Virus record (IMG/VR): IMGVR_UViG_3300042988_000374
Coordinates: 64,001 to 128,000 of that record
DNA: 64,000 nt
Strand: one strand, 5' to 3'
Source of the DNA: a virus
Both the position numbers and the translations under genes were made by a program. How positions within the stretch are numbered: the first letter of the stretch is position 1; each line of letters begins with the position of its first letter. Below are positions 9,427-17,351 of this stretch, one piece after another. The notes beneath the pieces were generated by a model. It saw only the letters and a list, made by a program, of their open reading frames with translations. It searched no databases and had not been told where the DNA came from.

Positions 9427-11643
9427 ATGAAATTTACTGAATTTGAACCAAAAAAAGTAGAACAGTTAGATGAAGTCCGTATGGGCCCATCAGACTTAGA
9501 TAAGTTTGTTAATAGCGAAGACGCTACTGGCATTCAGGCAGGCTTTGAAGCGGAATTATGCTTCTCAAATCGTGCTGGTGACAATGACGATGGTGAAGTA
9601 GAAGAAGATTACAGCGAAGATGAGCGCGTATCTGATATCCGAGATATTTGCCGATTCTTCTCCAATAACGACTACAACAGCCGTCGTGATGTTGAAAATC
9701 TACGTGAAGAAATGTCAGAGACCTACTACGAATGGCGTGGCGAAAAGATGAGCGATGCTTGGATGGAAGTCGAAGAGTCTGAGGTAGAGTCTTATATCGA
9801 AAACAATGACTACACATTTGAAGATGAAGTCGAAGAATACCTGAGAGACGAGTTAGATTTAAGCGCAGAAAAAATTAAAGAAGTACTAGCAGTTGGTGAC
9901 ACCGTTCGACGTGCTCATAGTATTGCTGCTCGTACTGAATTAGAAAATAATGACCCACGAGTGACAGTTTACTTAGAAGCAGCTGATCATGCCTATGATG
10001 TATTAGCTGACCTTGTCAAAGATGCTATCAATAATCACGACCATAGCTATAGATCAGCTTATGAAGACTGGGAATCAGAACACGAGGACGATAGCGACTG
10101 GGATGAAGATCACTGGTTAGACTCTATCGGTGTTCACTATATGAGTGATGTGACATCACACTTTGGACACGTTACTTGGCCATACTACACATCTAGTAGC
10201 AGCGACGAGGGCGGCTTCAATGAGCACAGCGCAAATATGCTATCTGATAGTATGGCCTCCAAGTTAGGTGTACGTTCACGTGCTAGTTCTGGTTATCATT
10301 CGGCTACCAGATCACCTGGTCTTTGGATCATTGAACCAGATAGTAGTTTAGAAGCTAGTGATCCATATGATATGCCAGCAGAAATTATCTCTCCTCCAAT
10401 GCCGCTACAAGAATGCTTAGAAAAAATGAAGAGATTCTTTGAATGGGCCAAGAGTGAAAAAGCATATTCGAATGAGAGTACCGGTCTGCACGTAGGTGTA
10501 TCGCTACCACGTGTCGGTGGTAATGTTGACTATTTGAAGTTAGCACTGTTCTTAGGTGATCAACACGTGCTAGAAACATTCGGTCGCGAGTGTAACACTT
10601 ATACTCGTTCAGCGTATGAAAAGATTGCTGACCAAGTTAAAACTAATGGTGCAGATAATCGCGTGACTGACACACTTAAAGTGCTTCAACATGGTCTCAC
10701 TGAACTAGCTCAAAAGACACTCAAAACTAATGCTAATGGTTATGGTAAATATACCTCGATTAACCCCAAGGGCGAGTATATTGAATTTAGAAGCATGGGC
10801 AACAATTACATGGAGATGACAGATCAAGTAATTGAAATTGTCAAGCGTTATGCTTATGCCATGCACATTGCCAGTCGTCCAGAATTGCACAAGCAAGAGT
10901 ACTCTAAAAAGCTATACAAGTTGTTAAGTTCAGTTGACAAGAGCGCACCAGTAGATACTATCAAACTATTCTCTGCATTTAGCTCAGGCAGCTTAAATAA
11001 GACCACGCTTGTTAGTATGCTGCGTACCATTCATGCTTCACGCAAGCCAGCCCCTCCTAGTGGCCCTGGCACGTATGAAATGTATCGTATCAGTGATGGA
11101 CGGACAATGTCGGCTGGCGGCAAGGAAGTTCAGTTTAACGCAAACAGTGAAGAAGAAGCTCAGAGTATGATTGCTCATTATGCTCAAGAATACCATTTAG
11201 GTGCACCACAATTATTTGCTGTGCGTTCTGTAGTTAAGCCATCTGGTAAAGCATATCAGATATATCGGAATGACACTGGTAATACATTGACTAGCTTTTT
11301 TGCTGGCAGTGACAGAGAGGCAATTGCTATCATGAATAATCGCGTGGCTAGAATGGCACCAGAAACGCGAGCGCTGTTCTCTATTCGCGTAGAGGGCAGC
11401 AATACTGCACTAGCACACGGCGGTGGAGGTGAAGGTGCTGGTGTACAGGACAGTGATGGTGTTATCTATCGTGTTTATGATACTCGTGATGACTCCAGAA
11501 CTACAATCGGTAGATTCCGCGCTACTCCAGCTAATGCTCAGCGTAACTTCACTGCCTATACACAGGGCGTGACACCGCAATACAGACAGCATTTAGAGTA
11601 TGAAGTTGAAACTCAGAGAGTCGATCCAAATACAGTTGACTAA
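9427..11643 (+). CDS. Amidoligase-like protein, paralog D
   Basis: 738 aa. It begins MKFTEFEPKKVEQLDEVRM, with LDE as a candidate head-protease site. The amidoligase signature follows: GFEAELCF, LWIIEPDSSLEA, AEIISPPM, TGLHVGVSLP, VDYLKLALFLGD, and YTSINPKGEYIEFRSMG. It is closest to paralog C; the two share long identical stretches such as KVLQHGLTELAQKTLKTNA. The C-terminal ~200 residues contain two or three repeats of a YxIYR/YRVYD-type module absent from A and B. Start at 9427 is 5 nt after the previous stop. It is the last gene of the array; the next gene has its own promoter inside the end of this one. Confidence 0.72.
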   Translation: MKFTEFEPKKVEQLDEVRMGPSDLDKFVNSEDATGIQAGFEAELCFSNRAGDNDDGEVEEDYSEDERVSDIRDICRFFSNNDYNSRRDVENLREEMSETYYEWRGEKMSDAWMEVEESEVESYIENNDYTFEDEVEEYLRDELDLSAEKIKEVLAVGDTVRRAHSIAARTELENNDPRVTVYLEAADHAYDVLADLVKDAINNHDHSYRSAYEDWESEHEDDSDWDEDHWLDSIGVHYMSDVTSHFGHVTWPYYTSSSSDEGGFNEHSANMLSDSMASKLGVRSRASSGYHSATRSPGLWIIEPDSSLEASDPYDMPAEIISPPMPLQECLEKMKRFFEWAKSEKAYSNESTGLHVGVSLPRVGGNVDYLKLALFLGDQHVLETFGRECNTYTRSAYEKIADQVKTNGADNRVTDTLKVLQHGLTELAQKTLKTNANGYGKYTSINPKGEYIEFRSMGNNYMEMTDQVIEIVKRYAYAMHIASRPELHKQEYSKKLYKLLSSVDKSAPVDTIKLFSAFSSGSLNKTTLVSMLRTIHASRKPAPPSGPGTYEMYRISDGRTMSAGGKEVQFNANSEEEAQSMIAHYAQEYHLGAPQLFAVRSVVKPSGKAYQIYRNDTGNTLTSFFAGSDREAIAIMNNRVARMAPETRALFSIRVEGSNTALAHGGGGEGAGVQDSDGVIYRVYDTRDDSRTTIGRFRATPANAQRNFTAYTQGVTPQYRQHLEYEVETQRVDPNTVD

Positions 11644-11664
11644 ACTCTGAACCAGTGATATACT
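11636..11664 (+). promoter_or_regulatory. Sigma70-type promoter, leaderless architecture
   Basis: TTGACT at 11636, a 17-bp spacer, TATACT at 11659, then exactly 6 nt before the ATG at 11671. Transcription should begin at or next to the start codon of the AbrB-like gene. The -35 lies in the last codons of the amidoligase gene. No Shine-Dalgarno sequence precedes the ATG. Confidence 0.75.
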
Positions 11665-11670
11665 ACACAT

Positions 11671-11844
11671 ATGTCTAAAGCACCAGAGTTTAATTTTGAA
11701 GTTGTAACCCAAGAAGATCCAGAAACCGGCGAATTAATTTTGCCGATACCGGCTGAATTGCTGCGTGAGATGGGTTGGAGCGCGGGTGATGAATTATCTT
11801 TTGATCTGGATGACAAAGGACGATGGATTATCAGCAAAAAATGA
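11671..11844 (+). CDS. AbrB/MazE-like small DNA-binding protein
   Basis: 57 aa, below common ORF cut-offs. ELILPIPAELLREMGW followed by SAGDELSF and a GRWIISKK end matches the swapped-hairpin SpoVT/AbrB fold (strand, LP..LL..LGW..GD, strand). Such proteins act as transition-state regulators or toxin-antitoxin antitoxins; no toxin-like partner is obvious. It is driven by its own sigma70 promoter with no leader. The stop overlaps the next start (ATGA). A phage transcription regulator is the most economical reading. Confidence 0.75.
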   Translation: MSKAPEFNFEVVTQEDPETGELILPIPAELLREMGWSAGDELSFDLDDKGRWIISKK

Positions 11845-12215
11845 GTTATCTCTATCATTCACCACTATCAACAAATATCACAACAAGTGTATCAAGCGCT
11901 CAAAGTTACGTAACAGTATCTGGTTCAAATGGTACCAGTACCAACAACTCTGGTATTACTTCACCAAGTATCTATGTACATGGTAAATCAAAGTTTGACG
12001 ATGATGTAACAATCAACGGCAATTTAAAATTAAATGGAATTGATTTAGCTCAGTCACTGAAGCGAATCGAAGAACGACTCCTCTTGCTCACTCCAAATCT
12101 AAGTTTGGAATCTGAATGGGATGAGTTGCGTGAACTTGGCGAACGTTATCGTCAACTGGAACAAGATATGCTGGCAAAATTGGAGCTAGTAGAAATCTTA
12201 AAAAAGAGGTATTAA
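11841..12215 (+). CDS. Putative fibre/virion protein with C-terminal coiled coil
   Basis: 124 aa from the ATG that overlaps the previous stop; an in-frame start 18 nt upstream is less likely. The N-terminal half is Ser/Thr/Asn-rich ([10 protein letters not shown]), then [16 protein letters not shown], a pattern of fibre-like beta repeats. After it comes a helical segment, [17 protein letters not shown], and a heptad-rich end with many Leu and Glu. A protein with a similar build but little identity is encoded at 27815-28207. A trimeric fibre or head-decoration role is inferred only. Confidence 0.6.
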   Translation: MSYLYHSPLSTNITTSVSSAQSYVTVSGSNGTSTNNSGITSPSIYVHGKSKFDDDVTINGNLKLNGIDLAQSLKRIEERLLLLTPNLSLESEWDELRELGERYRQLEQDMLAKLELVEILKKRY

Positions 12216-12221
12216 CACACT

Positions 12222-12239
12222 ATGAAAGCAATCAGCTAA
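12222..12239 (+). other. Five-codon minigene overlapping the IF-1 start
   Basis: ATG at 12222 encodes MKAIS and then TAA, whose last A begins the IF-1 ATG (TAATG). The stop/start overlap could couple IF-1 translation to a tiny leader peptide. MKAIS also resembles the first residues of the capsid-targeting-like tag, so it may be the remnant of a lost gene. There is no direct proof of translation. Confidence 0.35.
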
Positions 12240-12457
12240 TGGCTAAAGAAGATATCCTGACTATTGATGGTCAAATTATCGAGGTGCTACCTAACACCAT
12301 GTTCAGAGTAAAGCTACCAGACTTTGATGCGCCATTATTGGCCACGATAAGTGGACGGATGCGCAAAAATAACATCAAAGTATTACTTGGTGATACGGTT
12401 GAGGTGGAATTGTCACCATATGACCTATCTCGTGGTAGAATCTCCAGACGCAGATAA
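12239..12457 (+). CDS. infA: Translation initiation factor IF-1
   Basis: 72 aa, the same length as E. coli IF-1. It begins MAKED and keeps [26 protein letters not shown] and [16 protein letters not shown], the OB-fold core and the basic residues that contact the 30S A site. IF-1 occludes the A site and helps IF-2/IF-3 set initiation. It lies between virion-type genes, with a TAATG junction to a minigene upstream and a late promoter just downstream. The sequence is full length with no missing motif, so it is probably functional. With leaderless genes apparent elsewhere in the window, an effect on start selection in infected cells is an attractive but untested idea. Confidence 0.92.
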   Translation: MAKEDILTIDGQIIEVLPNTMFRVKLPDFDAPLLATISGRMRKNNIKVLLGDTVEVELSPYDLSRGRISRRR

Positions 12458-12460
12458 GCT

Positions 12461-12470
12461 GATAAATACA
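12461..12470 (+). promoter_or_regulatory. T4-type late promoter box
   Basis: GATAAATACA lies 19 nt before the ATG at 12490. It matches the T4 late consensus TATAAATA, used by the gp55-type sigma. It leaves room for a short leader. Confidence 0.55.
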
Positions 12471-12489
12471 TACAATAGGATAATATTGT

Positions 12490-12654
12490 ATGAAGATCAG
12501 TGAAGTATTAAACGCTCGGGTAGAAGCCTGGGGCTACGTGTATGATAGACGCGACACACGTGTGATGTGGCGCAGGGAATTCCCATCTGAAGAGGCGGCT
12601 CATGCATGGGCAGACTCTAAGAACGCTACTATCATGGGAATTAAAGCACTATGA
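12490..12654 (+). CDS. Small protein with capsid-targeting-like N-terminus
   Basis: 54 aa: MKISEVLNARVEAWGYVYD, then an aromatic and charged body (FPSEEAAHAWADSKN). The start matches MKISEVLNE of the cyclotransferase. It has a late-type box upstream and an ATGA overlap with the next gene. No family was recognised. Confidence 0.65.
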   Translation: MKISEVLNARVEAWGYVYDRRDTRVMWRREFPSEEAAHAWADSKNATIMGIKAL

Positions 12655-13385
12655 AGATTAATGAAGTGCTCGGTGGTCTCCGCAAGTATGAGTTTAATTT
12701 AGCTCTATTTGAGAGTGAGCTAGGACCAATCAATCTCAACAATATTAGTATTACTAAAAATCAACACGTCATTCATTATCTGATGCGTAATTATCCTGGA
12801 TCAGATCCGTTTGCCATATTCAACAATGCAATCGAAAGAAAAATCCATCAGATTGACGGCAGTGCCACAATTATGGAATCAGCGACATTGACTGACGCGC
12901 TTAATGATTACTTTGACAAGTTCAATCAATTTAATACCGGTATAAAGGTTAAACCGGGCGATAAACTAGTAGTGCTCGAATTAGACGCATTTATATTGCT
13001 AGGTAAATCCAACGTGACTTTAGAAGGCTCAATGGTACCACGCACGGTATACTCAGTTAGTGCGCACAATGTTCAATTTACAGATGGTTCCTCGTACCCA
13101 ACTCGTACTGCAAAAATGCCCATGCGCTGGCAGCAAGTTATATTCTTCAAGGACACTGAGGCAGCGCGGCAGTGCGTCACTCTATTTAGATTACTGGAGC
13201 AGCAATCTGGTGTTGTCAGGTTGTCAGTGGGAGTAGACGACACTCTAGAAGAGCACATTGTCAAAGTCAAAGGCGGATACGAACTCCGCTCTAAAAAGGG
13301 CAATAAAAATCTAGGTAAATATCCCACAAGAGCTGGTGCTGAAAAGCGAGAGCGACAAGTTCAATACTTTAAACATGCCAAATAA
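12651..13385 (+). CDS. Probable virion protein with C-terminal YPTRAGAEKRERQVQYFKH motif
   Basis: 244 aa starting MKINEVLGGL, a capsid-targeting-like tag. The middle (VSAHNVQFTDGSSYP) is homologous to the N-terminal module of the 888-aa protein at 6755-9421. The last ~40 residues form a short module (GGYELRSKKGNKNLGKYPT, then RERQVQYFKH) that recurs at the C-termini of many phage proteins and seems to be a modular tail. It overlaps the gene before it by ATGA and ends at a strong terminator. Function unknown; packaging in the head is inferred. Confidence 0.65.
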   Translation: MKINEVLGGLRKYEFNLALFESELGPINLNNISITKNQHVIHYLMRNYPGSDPFAIFNNAIERKIHQIDGSATIMESATLTDALNDYFDKFNQFNTGIKVKPGDKLVVLELDAFILLGKSNVTLEGSMVPRTVYSVSAHNVQFTDGSSYPTRTAKMPMRWQQVIFFKDTEAARQCVTLFRLLEQQSGVVRLSVGVDDTLEEHIVKVKGGYELRSKKGNKNLGKYPTRAGAEKRERQVQYFKHAK

Positions 13386-13386
13386 G

Positions 13387-13413
13387 AAAAGGTCACCTAG
13401 AGTGACCTTTTTG
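13387..13413. terminator. Bidirectional intrinsic terminator
   Basis: AAAAGGTCAC and GTGACCTTTT pair around a short CTAGA loop, with T runs on both strands. It lies between the converging plus-strand cargo operon and the minus-strand gene at 13436-13858. Confidence 0.85.
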
Positions 13414-13435
13414 TTTAACTAGCTATCTGAAATGC

Positions 13436-13858
13436 TTATTCGATAGTTGATTCCTCTGCTAGTGCAATTGCCAAGAGTTGTTCTGGCGTCATTTGTTTGC
13501 GTGACTGTAGGGAGTCGATAGACAACTTTACTTTAGGAGTCTTTGGTGTACGCTTCTGTTTAGGAGTACGGACAAAGAGTGCTTCGCTGATGAGTGCTTG
13601 GTCAGCTGGCGATTGGAAGTCTGGGTGCGCTTCGAGGAATTTAAGTGCTTCGAGTTTGAGCATAGGATATGGTAATTCAACCATGTCAACACGTTTTGGT
13701 GCTAGTGATAGACCAGTCGCAGTGTGATTAATCTTCTTGGGGTTACTCAGCATCTTAATCATTCGGATTAAATCGGTACCAAATCTCACCTTTTCAACAG
13801 TGATGTCGTTAGTTGAGTGAAGAGTTAAACCAGCTACTGTAAATAGTTTAGAAGTCAT
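13436..13858 (-). CDS. Hypothetical protein
   Basis: 140 aa with an AAGGA ribosome site ahead of the ATG. The N-terminal half is mixed alpha/beta. The C-terminal half is basic and proline-containing (RTPKQKRTPKTPKVKL) and ends in an acidic helix. The last gene before the terminator on this strand. No family recognised. Confidence 0.6.
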   Translation of the reverse strand: MTSKLFTVAGLTLHSTNDITVEKVRFGTDLIRMIKMLSNPKKINHTATGLSLAPKRVDMVELPYPMLKLEALKFLEAHPDFQSPADQALISEALFVRTPKQKRTPKTPKVKLSIDSLQSRKQMTPEQLLAIALAEESTIE

Positions 13859-13928
13859 ATAGATTCCTTAAAAGTGCCCGGTGATTGATTAATAGTCGTC
13901 TAGATGCCGGGTCATCTGAACAACTAGA

Positions 13929-13958
13929 ATTGTAACACAAAATGGTTTGGTTAGTCAA
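13929..13958 (-). promoter_or_regulatory. Sigma70-type promoter
   Basis: On the minus strand TTGACT, an 18-bp spacer and TACAAT, about 70 nt upstream of the start at 13858. This one leaves a normal leader with a ribosome site. Confidence 0.55.
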
Positions 13959-13961
13959 TGC

Positions 13962-15041
13962 TTACTTAAATAAATTCGTTGGTTGTAACATGGCAGTCTT
14001 TAATCGGTCAAGGATCGCAAGACGCTCCAATTCAAATGGGATTCTTCCACTTTGAAGTGTCTCCAAATCATCCAGGATGCCGAAGGACGCGCCGATGTCA
14101 TGGATATTACAATCACTATGAATTAATGGCAAACAGTCGTGGTGAATCGATTCGATGAATCTATAGACACTAAAGCAATGTTTGTTGTATGATGGCAACA
14201 TATAAGTGAATCGACTCTCTTTAATCAGGTTCAAGTATTTGTCTGCGTCAACATGCGTATTGACATCCGTGTACTCGTTTTTAGTATATACATTTGTCTT
14301 GGCAAATTGAGAGGATAATCGGTCAATCTCACTGGGATAGTGTTCACGGCCACTCTCCTTCAATACGGTATATCCGAATGTGAAGTCGTGCTCTTTTTGT
14401 GAGTAGTCTTCTGGGAAAAGTGGATTAGTTGCGGCGTTTAACCAGCACTGTAAACTATCTAAGCGATGAGCACCATACTGTGGAATATCGTATCCGTGAT
14501 ACAAGAAGTAATTCTGATCTTTAATTGGAGCAACATCTGGATGGAATAAGTCGCAAGACATTTCATTAGGGTCGTATGCTAACTCATGAAGAGGAATTCC
14601 ATACTTGTTGTGCGCTTTGACCAGTGCTAGAATGTTTACTAAGTGTACTCCGCACGATTCAAACTTTAATTGTCCTCTGTCATGTGGGAACACGCCTACA
14701 CGGTTCTCTTTACGTCCTAAATTGCTTCGGTGTAGATCGAGTCCACCGATTATATAGAGTGCATCGTAGTCTTTTAGTGGCAGTACATTGATCGCATTGT
14801 AAACAGCCATCCAATCGCTCATCTCTTTAGCATCGTTTTTATAGAAGTTACCATAATGGTTGTGATATAAACCAATCGACAGCAATCCGTGCGTCTCGGC
14901 TCGCTTTTCTCCCTTGTCGCTATTGCTTGTGAGCATGTCCACCGTGTCATGTGTGTGCTTTAGAATAGTCAGATGCCGGCAGAGATTCTTGCCTTCGCGA
15001 CCATCAATTGCTCTTGTTGTATAGAATATACCTTTTGTCAT
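13962..15041 (-). CDS. Putative glycosyltransferase-like protein
   Basis: 359 aa. The N-terminus (MTKGIFYTTRAIDGREG) and a YDALYIIGGLD strand-loop suggest a Rossmann-like N-domain. The C-terminal region SVYRFIESIHHDCLPLIHSD matches the 'family is given, site is chosen' loop of GT-B or exostosin-like glycosyltransferases (R..E.i..gclPli). No complete donor motif can be fixed by eye. The gene stands alone behind a consensus sigma70 promoter that leaves no leader. A role in DNA or surface glycosylation is inferred. Confidence 0.5.
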   Translation of the reverse strand: MTKGIFYTTRAIDGREGKNLCRHLTILKHTHDTVDMLTSNSDKGEKRAETHGLLSIGLYHNHYGNFYKNDAKEMSDWMAVYNAINVLPLKDYDALYIIGGLDLHRSNLGRKENRVGVFPHDRGQLKFESCGVHLVNILALVKAHNKYGIPLHELAYDPNEMSCDLFHPDVAPIKDQNYFLYHGYDIPQYGAHRLDSLQCWLNAATNPLFPEDYSQKEHDFTFGYTVLKESGREHYPSEIDRLSSQFAKTNVYTKNEYTDVNTHVDADKYLNLIKESRFTYMLPSYNKHCFSVYRFIESIHHDCLPLIHSDCNIHDIGASFGILDDLETLQSGRIPFELERLAILDRLKTAMLQPTNLFK

Positions 15042-15047
15042 AGAAGA

Positions 15048-15076
15048 AGTATAACAGACTTCGTGCTGGTTGTCAA
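15048..15076 (-). promoter_or_regulatory. Consensus sigma70 promoter, leaderless architecture
   Basis: On the minus strand TTGACA, 17 bp, TATACT, then 6 nt (TCTTCT) and the ATG at 15041. The expected start of transcription is the A of the ATG. It overlaps the late box of the diverging gene at 15097. Confidence 0.8.
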
Positions 15077-15084
15077 TAGTATTT

Positions 15085-15092
15085 GATAAATA
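15085..15092 (+). promoter_or_regulatory. Late promoter box 4 nt before a start codon
   Basis: GATAAATA, then TCAT and the ATG at 15097. There is no Shine-Dalgarno sequence, so a leaderless or near-leaderless late mRNA is predicted. Confidence 0.55.
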
Positions 15093-15096
15093 TCAT

Positions 15097-16401
15097 ATGC
15101 GAATATACGAAATTTTAGGCGAAGGTCAACAAAGTTTATGGCAAGATGAAGTTTGGCCATCCGAAATTGGGCCAAGAAAAAAGTCCTACGATAAGCTCAA
15201 TGCGTTTAGAAAGTTCAAGAGTGGTCCAGATCAAGTGCCAGCGAGAGACTTCGGCGACGATGAAGTTCATATAGATAATGCGTCACCAAATAATCACATT
15301 CAATTTCAGAAACAGAATGCTCCTAGAACAGCAGCGACAACTACTAAGATACCAGACATCGCTATAAAAGGTAATGGAATGTTGAGGAAGACTCCTGAGG
15401 AGCAACAACAGCATTTGGACAGAGTTAGACAACTTTACAGCATCATTGGTACACAGGCGATTGAACACAACAAGCAACCTCTATATGCTTATTACGGTGA
15501 TGATACTTTTGGATGCTCAGTCAAAACTGATAACGGCATCAAAATAGGTACTGGGCCATTAAAGGGACCCACTGGCCAATTGGGCTATTTTTTCGACAAT
15601 ATACCAGAAGACGGCTTTGATGTCATTAAAGAAATGATGGTAGACGCCGGATATACCTTTTCAGCGTCGGCCCAAACAAAACTAAGATTCATACCACCGA
15701 CGCAAGATTTAACTAGTATAGCAGATGACTTCTGGAGCATTATTAATAGAGTTGAAGAGTTAGGTGCTGATTTTAAATCTAAGATTACGCCTGCTGGTGC
15801 ATCTTCTGGTGTCGGTAATGGAGCAGGCTCACTTATCACTGGTAAACAGGCACCGTATCAATACTACAAATGGTTAGCATCAAATATATACGAATCCGTC
15901 AAAAACAACACATCATGGGGATTTTCGCGCGGCGGTAGTGACAGTGGCGGCGCATACGATAGATACGATCATCACATCATCATTGGTATTACCAAGGGTG
16001 GATTAGAACAAAAAGCAGCAGGAAGAGAGCCATATCGAGAGCACATTGTACCGTGCGATTTAATTAATCGTATGGCCATTGATATATGTAAACGTAGTCC
16101 TAAGGGCAATGCCCATCGTAATCAAGTGATCATGGAAGTGGCAAAGATGATTCATCGCAATCTCGCAATCGTACTATGCTCATCTAACCCAGAATCTGGA
16201 CCAGACAGAGATAGAGCTAACGACGGTGACCGCGAAAAGATTGATTTTGATAATGGCTTAAAGACAACCATGCCACCTGGGTGGAAGGATGGGGACAGTA
16301 TACTGGCACGTTTTAGTTACTGTGACATACCAGTATACCGAAACATAAAGAATCACCCATCTAATGGTAAACGGTTAACTGAGACTGGTGATTGGGAATA
16401 A
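15097..16401 (+). CDS. Virion-type protein with MRIYEILGEG tag and possible HNH-like segment
   Basis: 434 aa from the ATG at 15097. An upstream in-frame TTG at 15070 would place the late box inside the coding region. The tag MRIYEILGE includes I-x-E and L-x-E type sites. The middle is rich in Gly/Ser linkers (GVGNGAGSLITG). EPYREHIVPCDLINRMAIDIC near residue 320 is reminiscent of a His-metal-finger nuclease loop, but a full HNH motif cannot be proved. It converges with the next gene with only one base between the two stop codons. Function unknown. Confidence 0.6.
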   Translation: MRIYEILGEGQQSLWQDEVWPSEIGPRKKSYDKLNAFRKFKSGPDQVPARDFGDDEVHIDNASPNNHIQFQKQNAPRTAATTTKIPDIAIKGNGMLRKTPEEQQQHLDRVRQLYSIIGTQAIEHNKQPLYAYYGDDTFGCSVKTDNGIKIGTGPLKGPTGQLGYFFDNIPEDGFDVIKEMMVDAGYTFSASAQTKLRFIPPTQDLTSIADDFWSIINRVEELGADFKSKITPAGASSGVGNGAGSLITGKQAPYQYYKWLASNIYESVKNNTSWGFSRGGSDSGGAYDRYDHHIIIGITKGGLEQKAAGREPYREHIVPCDLINRMAIDICKRSPKGNAHRNQVIMEVAKMIHRNLAIVLCSSNPESGPDRDRANDGDREKIDFDNGLKTTMPPGWKDGDSILARFSYCDIPVYRNIKNHPSNGKRLTETGDWE

Positions 16402-16402
16402 A

Positions 16403-17092
16403 TTACTTCCCGCTCAACTGCTTGATGCGCTGAAGTTCACCTTCACCAGATTGCTCCAATTCCTTTTTAACTTCACTCTTAGTAGCCGGATCTTTGATAC
16501 ATGTTAGGATGAATGGATATAAACTGGCAGCTGTGACATATCGTTGAATAGTTCGCATGTCGTGTGGCAATTTTAACAAAGAGGAAGGATTCTTGTCAAT
16601 CATTGCGTCAATCTCCTCATCACTCATGCGTCGGTATTGCTCCGTTGCAGCCTCTTCTTTTTCCTTGGTGCGAGAGTCTTCTTCAGCATCGCGCTGACGC
16701 TGAAGCTCCTCTTGACGAGTATATTCTTCCCTCTCGCTACGAACACGCGCACGAATGTCATCAAAGTGTTGCTTGATCTCTTTCTCTGGAATTCCAGAGG
16801 CGCTCGATGGCACACTCCATTTATCCACAAATCTCATGTATCCCAAGACGCTACCATCCTTCGCTTGTTGAGTTTCAAACTCTATAAAGTCGATTGGACT
16901 CACCGAATTACTAGTAGCATAAGTGATCGCCGCAGTCGGCGAATTGAATTCACTCATCCACATTCTTGTTCTTCCATCGTCGTGCATTTCTGAATCTACC
17001 GCCCAAGATTTAACTTGAGGATAGTTCTCACGTGCAAACTTTATGATCTTTGGAGGAGTGATTCTTTTATATGGTAGATAAGATTTGTTCAT
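16403..17092 (-). CDS. Hypothetical protein with long charged coiled coil
   Basis: 229 aa. An N-terminal globular part (VKSWAVDSEMHDDGRTRMWM) is followed from about residue 115 by a highly charged helix rich in Glu, Arg and Gln, typical of a coiled coil, then a smaller helical C-domain. It has a late box 3 nt upstream of the ATG and no ribosome site. Function unknown; the late class suggests a virion or assembly role. Confidence 0.6.
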   Translation of the reverse strand: MNKSYLPYKRITPPKIIKFARENYPQVKSWAVDSEMHDDGRTRMWMSEFNSPTAAITYATSNSVSPIDFIEFETQQAKDGSVLGYMRFVDKWSVPSSASGIPEKEIKQHFDDIRARVRSEREEYTRQEELQRQRDAEEDSRTKEKEEAATEQYRRMSDEEIDAMIDKNPSSLLKLPHDMRTIQRYVTAASLYPFILTCIKDPATKSEVKKELEQSGEGELQRIKQLSGK

Positions 17093-17095
17093 TAA

Positions 17096-17104
17096 CTATT
17101 TATA
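17096..17104 (-). promoter_or_regulatory. Late promoter box next to start codon
   Basis: Minus strand TATAAATAG, then TTA and ATG at 17092. It matches the T4 late consensus exactly over TATAAATA. A leaderless or near-leaderless mRNA is predicted. Confidence 0.65.
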
Positions 17105-17293
17105 TCAACCACGCACAATCTGGCGTGAACCAGACCACGCTGGCACTTTAACTGCGCCAAAAGCAGTGAAGTCAAACTTTAATACTGGACTAGCAGATAC
17201 CCATGCGTTAGTAGTGAATCGCTTAGTGTCACCAGTGTGAATCAAACCAGTCTTAGTAGTTTTGATGGTGCCGCCAGTAGAAGATTTAGTCAT
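17105..17293 (-). CDS. Small hypothetical protein
   Basis: 62 aa from the ATG preceded by TTTGGAG (good spacing). A longer in-frame start would run into the promoter. It is rich in Thr, Gly, Ser and Lys with little helix propensity. Expressed from a consensus sigma70 promoter, so probably early. No family recognised. Confidence 0.6.
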   Translation of the reverse strand: MTKSSTGGTIKTTKTGLIHTGDTKRFTTNAWVSASPVLKFDFTAFGAVKVPAWSGSRQIVRG

Positions 17294-17321
17294 GATATAC
17301 TCCAAAATTGTTGAAGTCTGG

Positions 17322-17350
17322 AGTATATCACAACCAGCACACGCTGTCAA
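17322..17350 (-). promoter_or_regulatory. Consensus sigma70 promoter
   Basis: Minus strand TTGACA, 17 bp, TATACT. It drives the 62-aa gene with a ~25-nt leader containing GGAG. Confidence 0.8.
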
Positions 17351-17351
17351 A

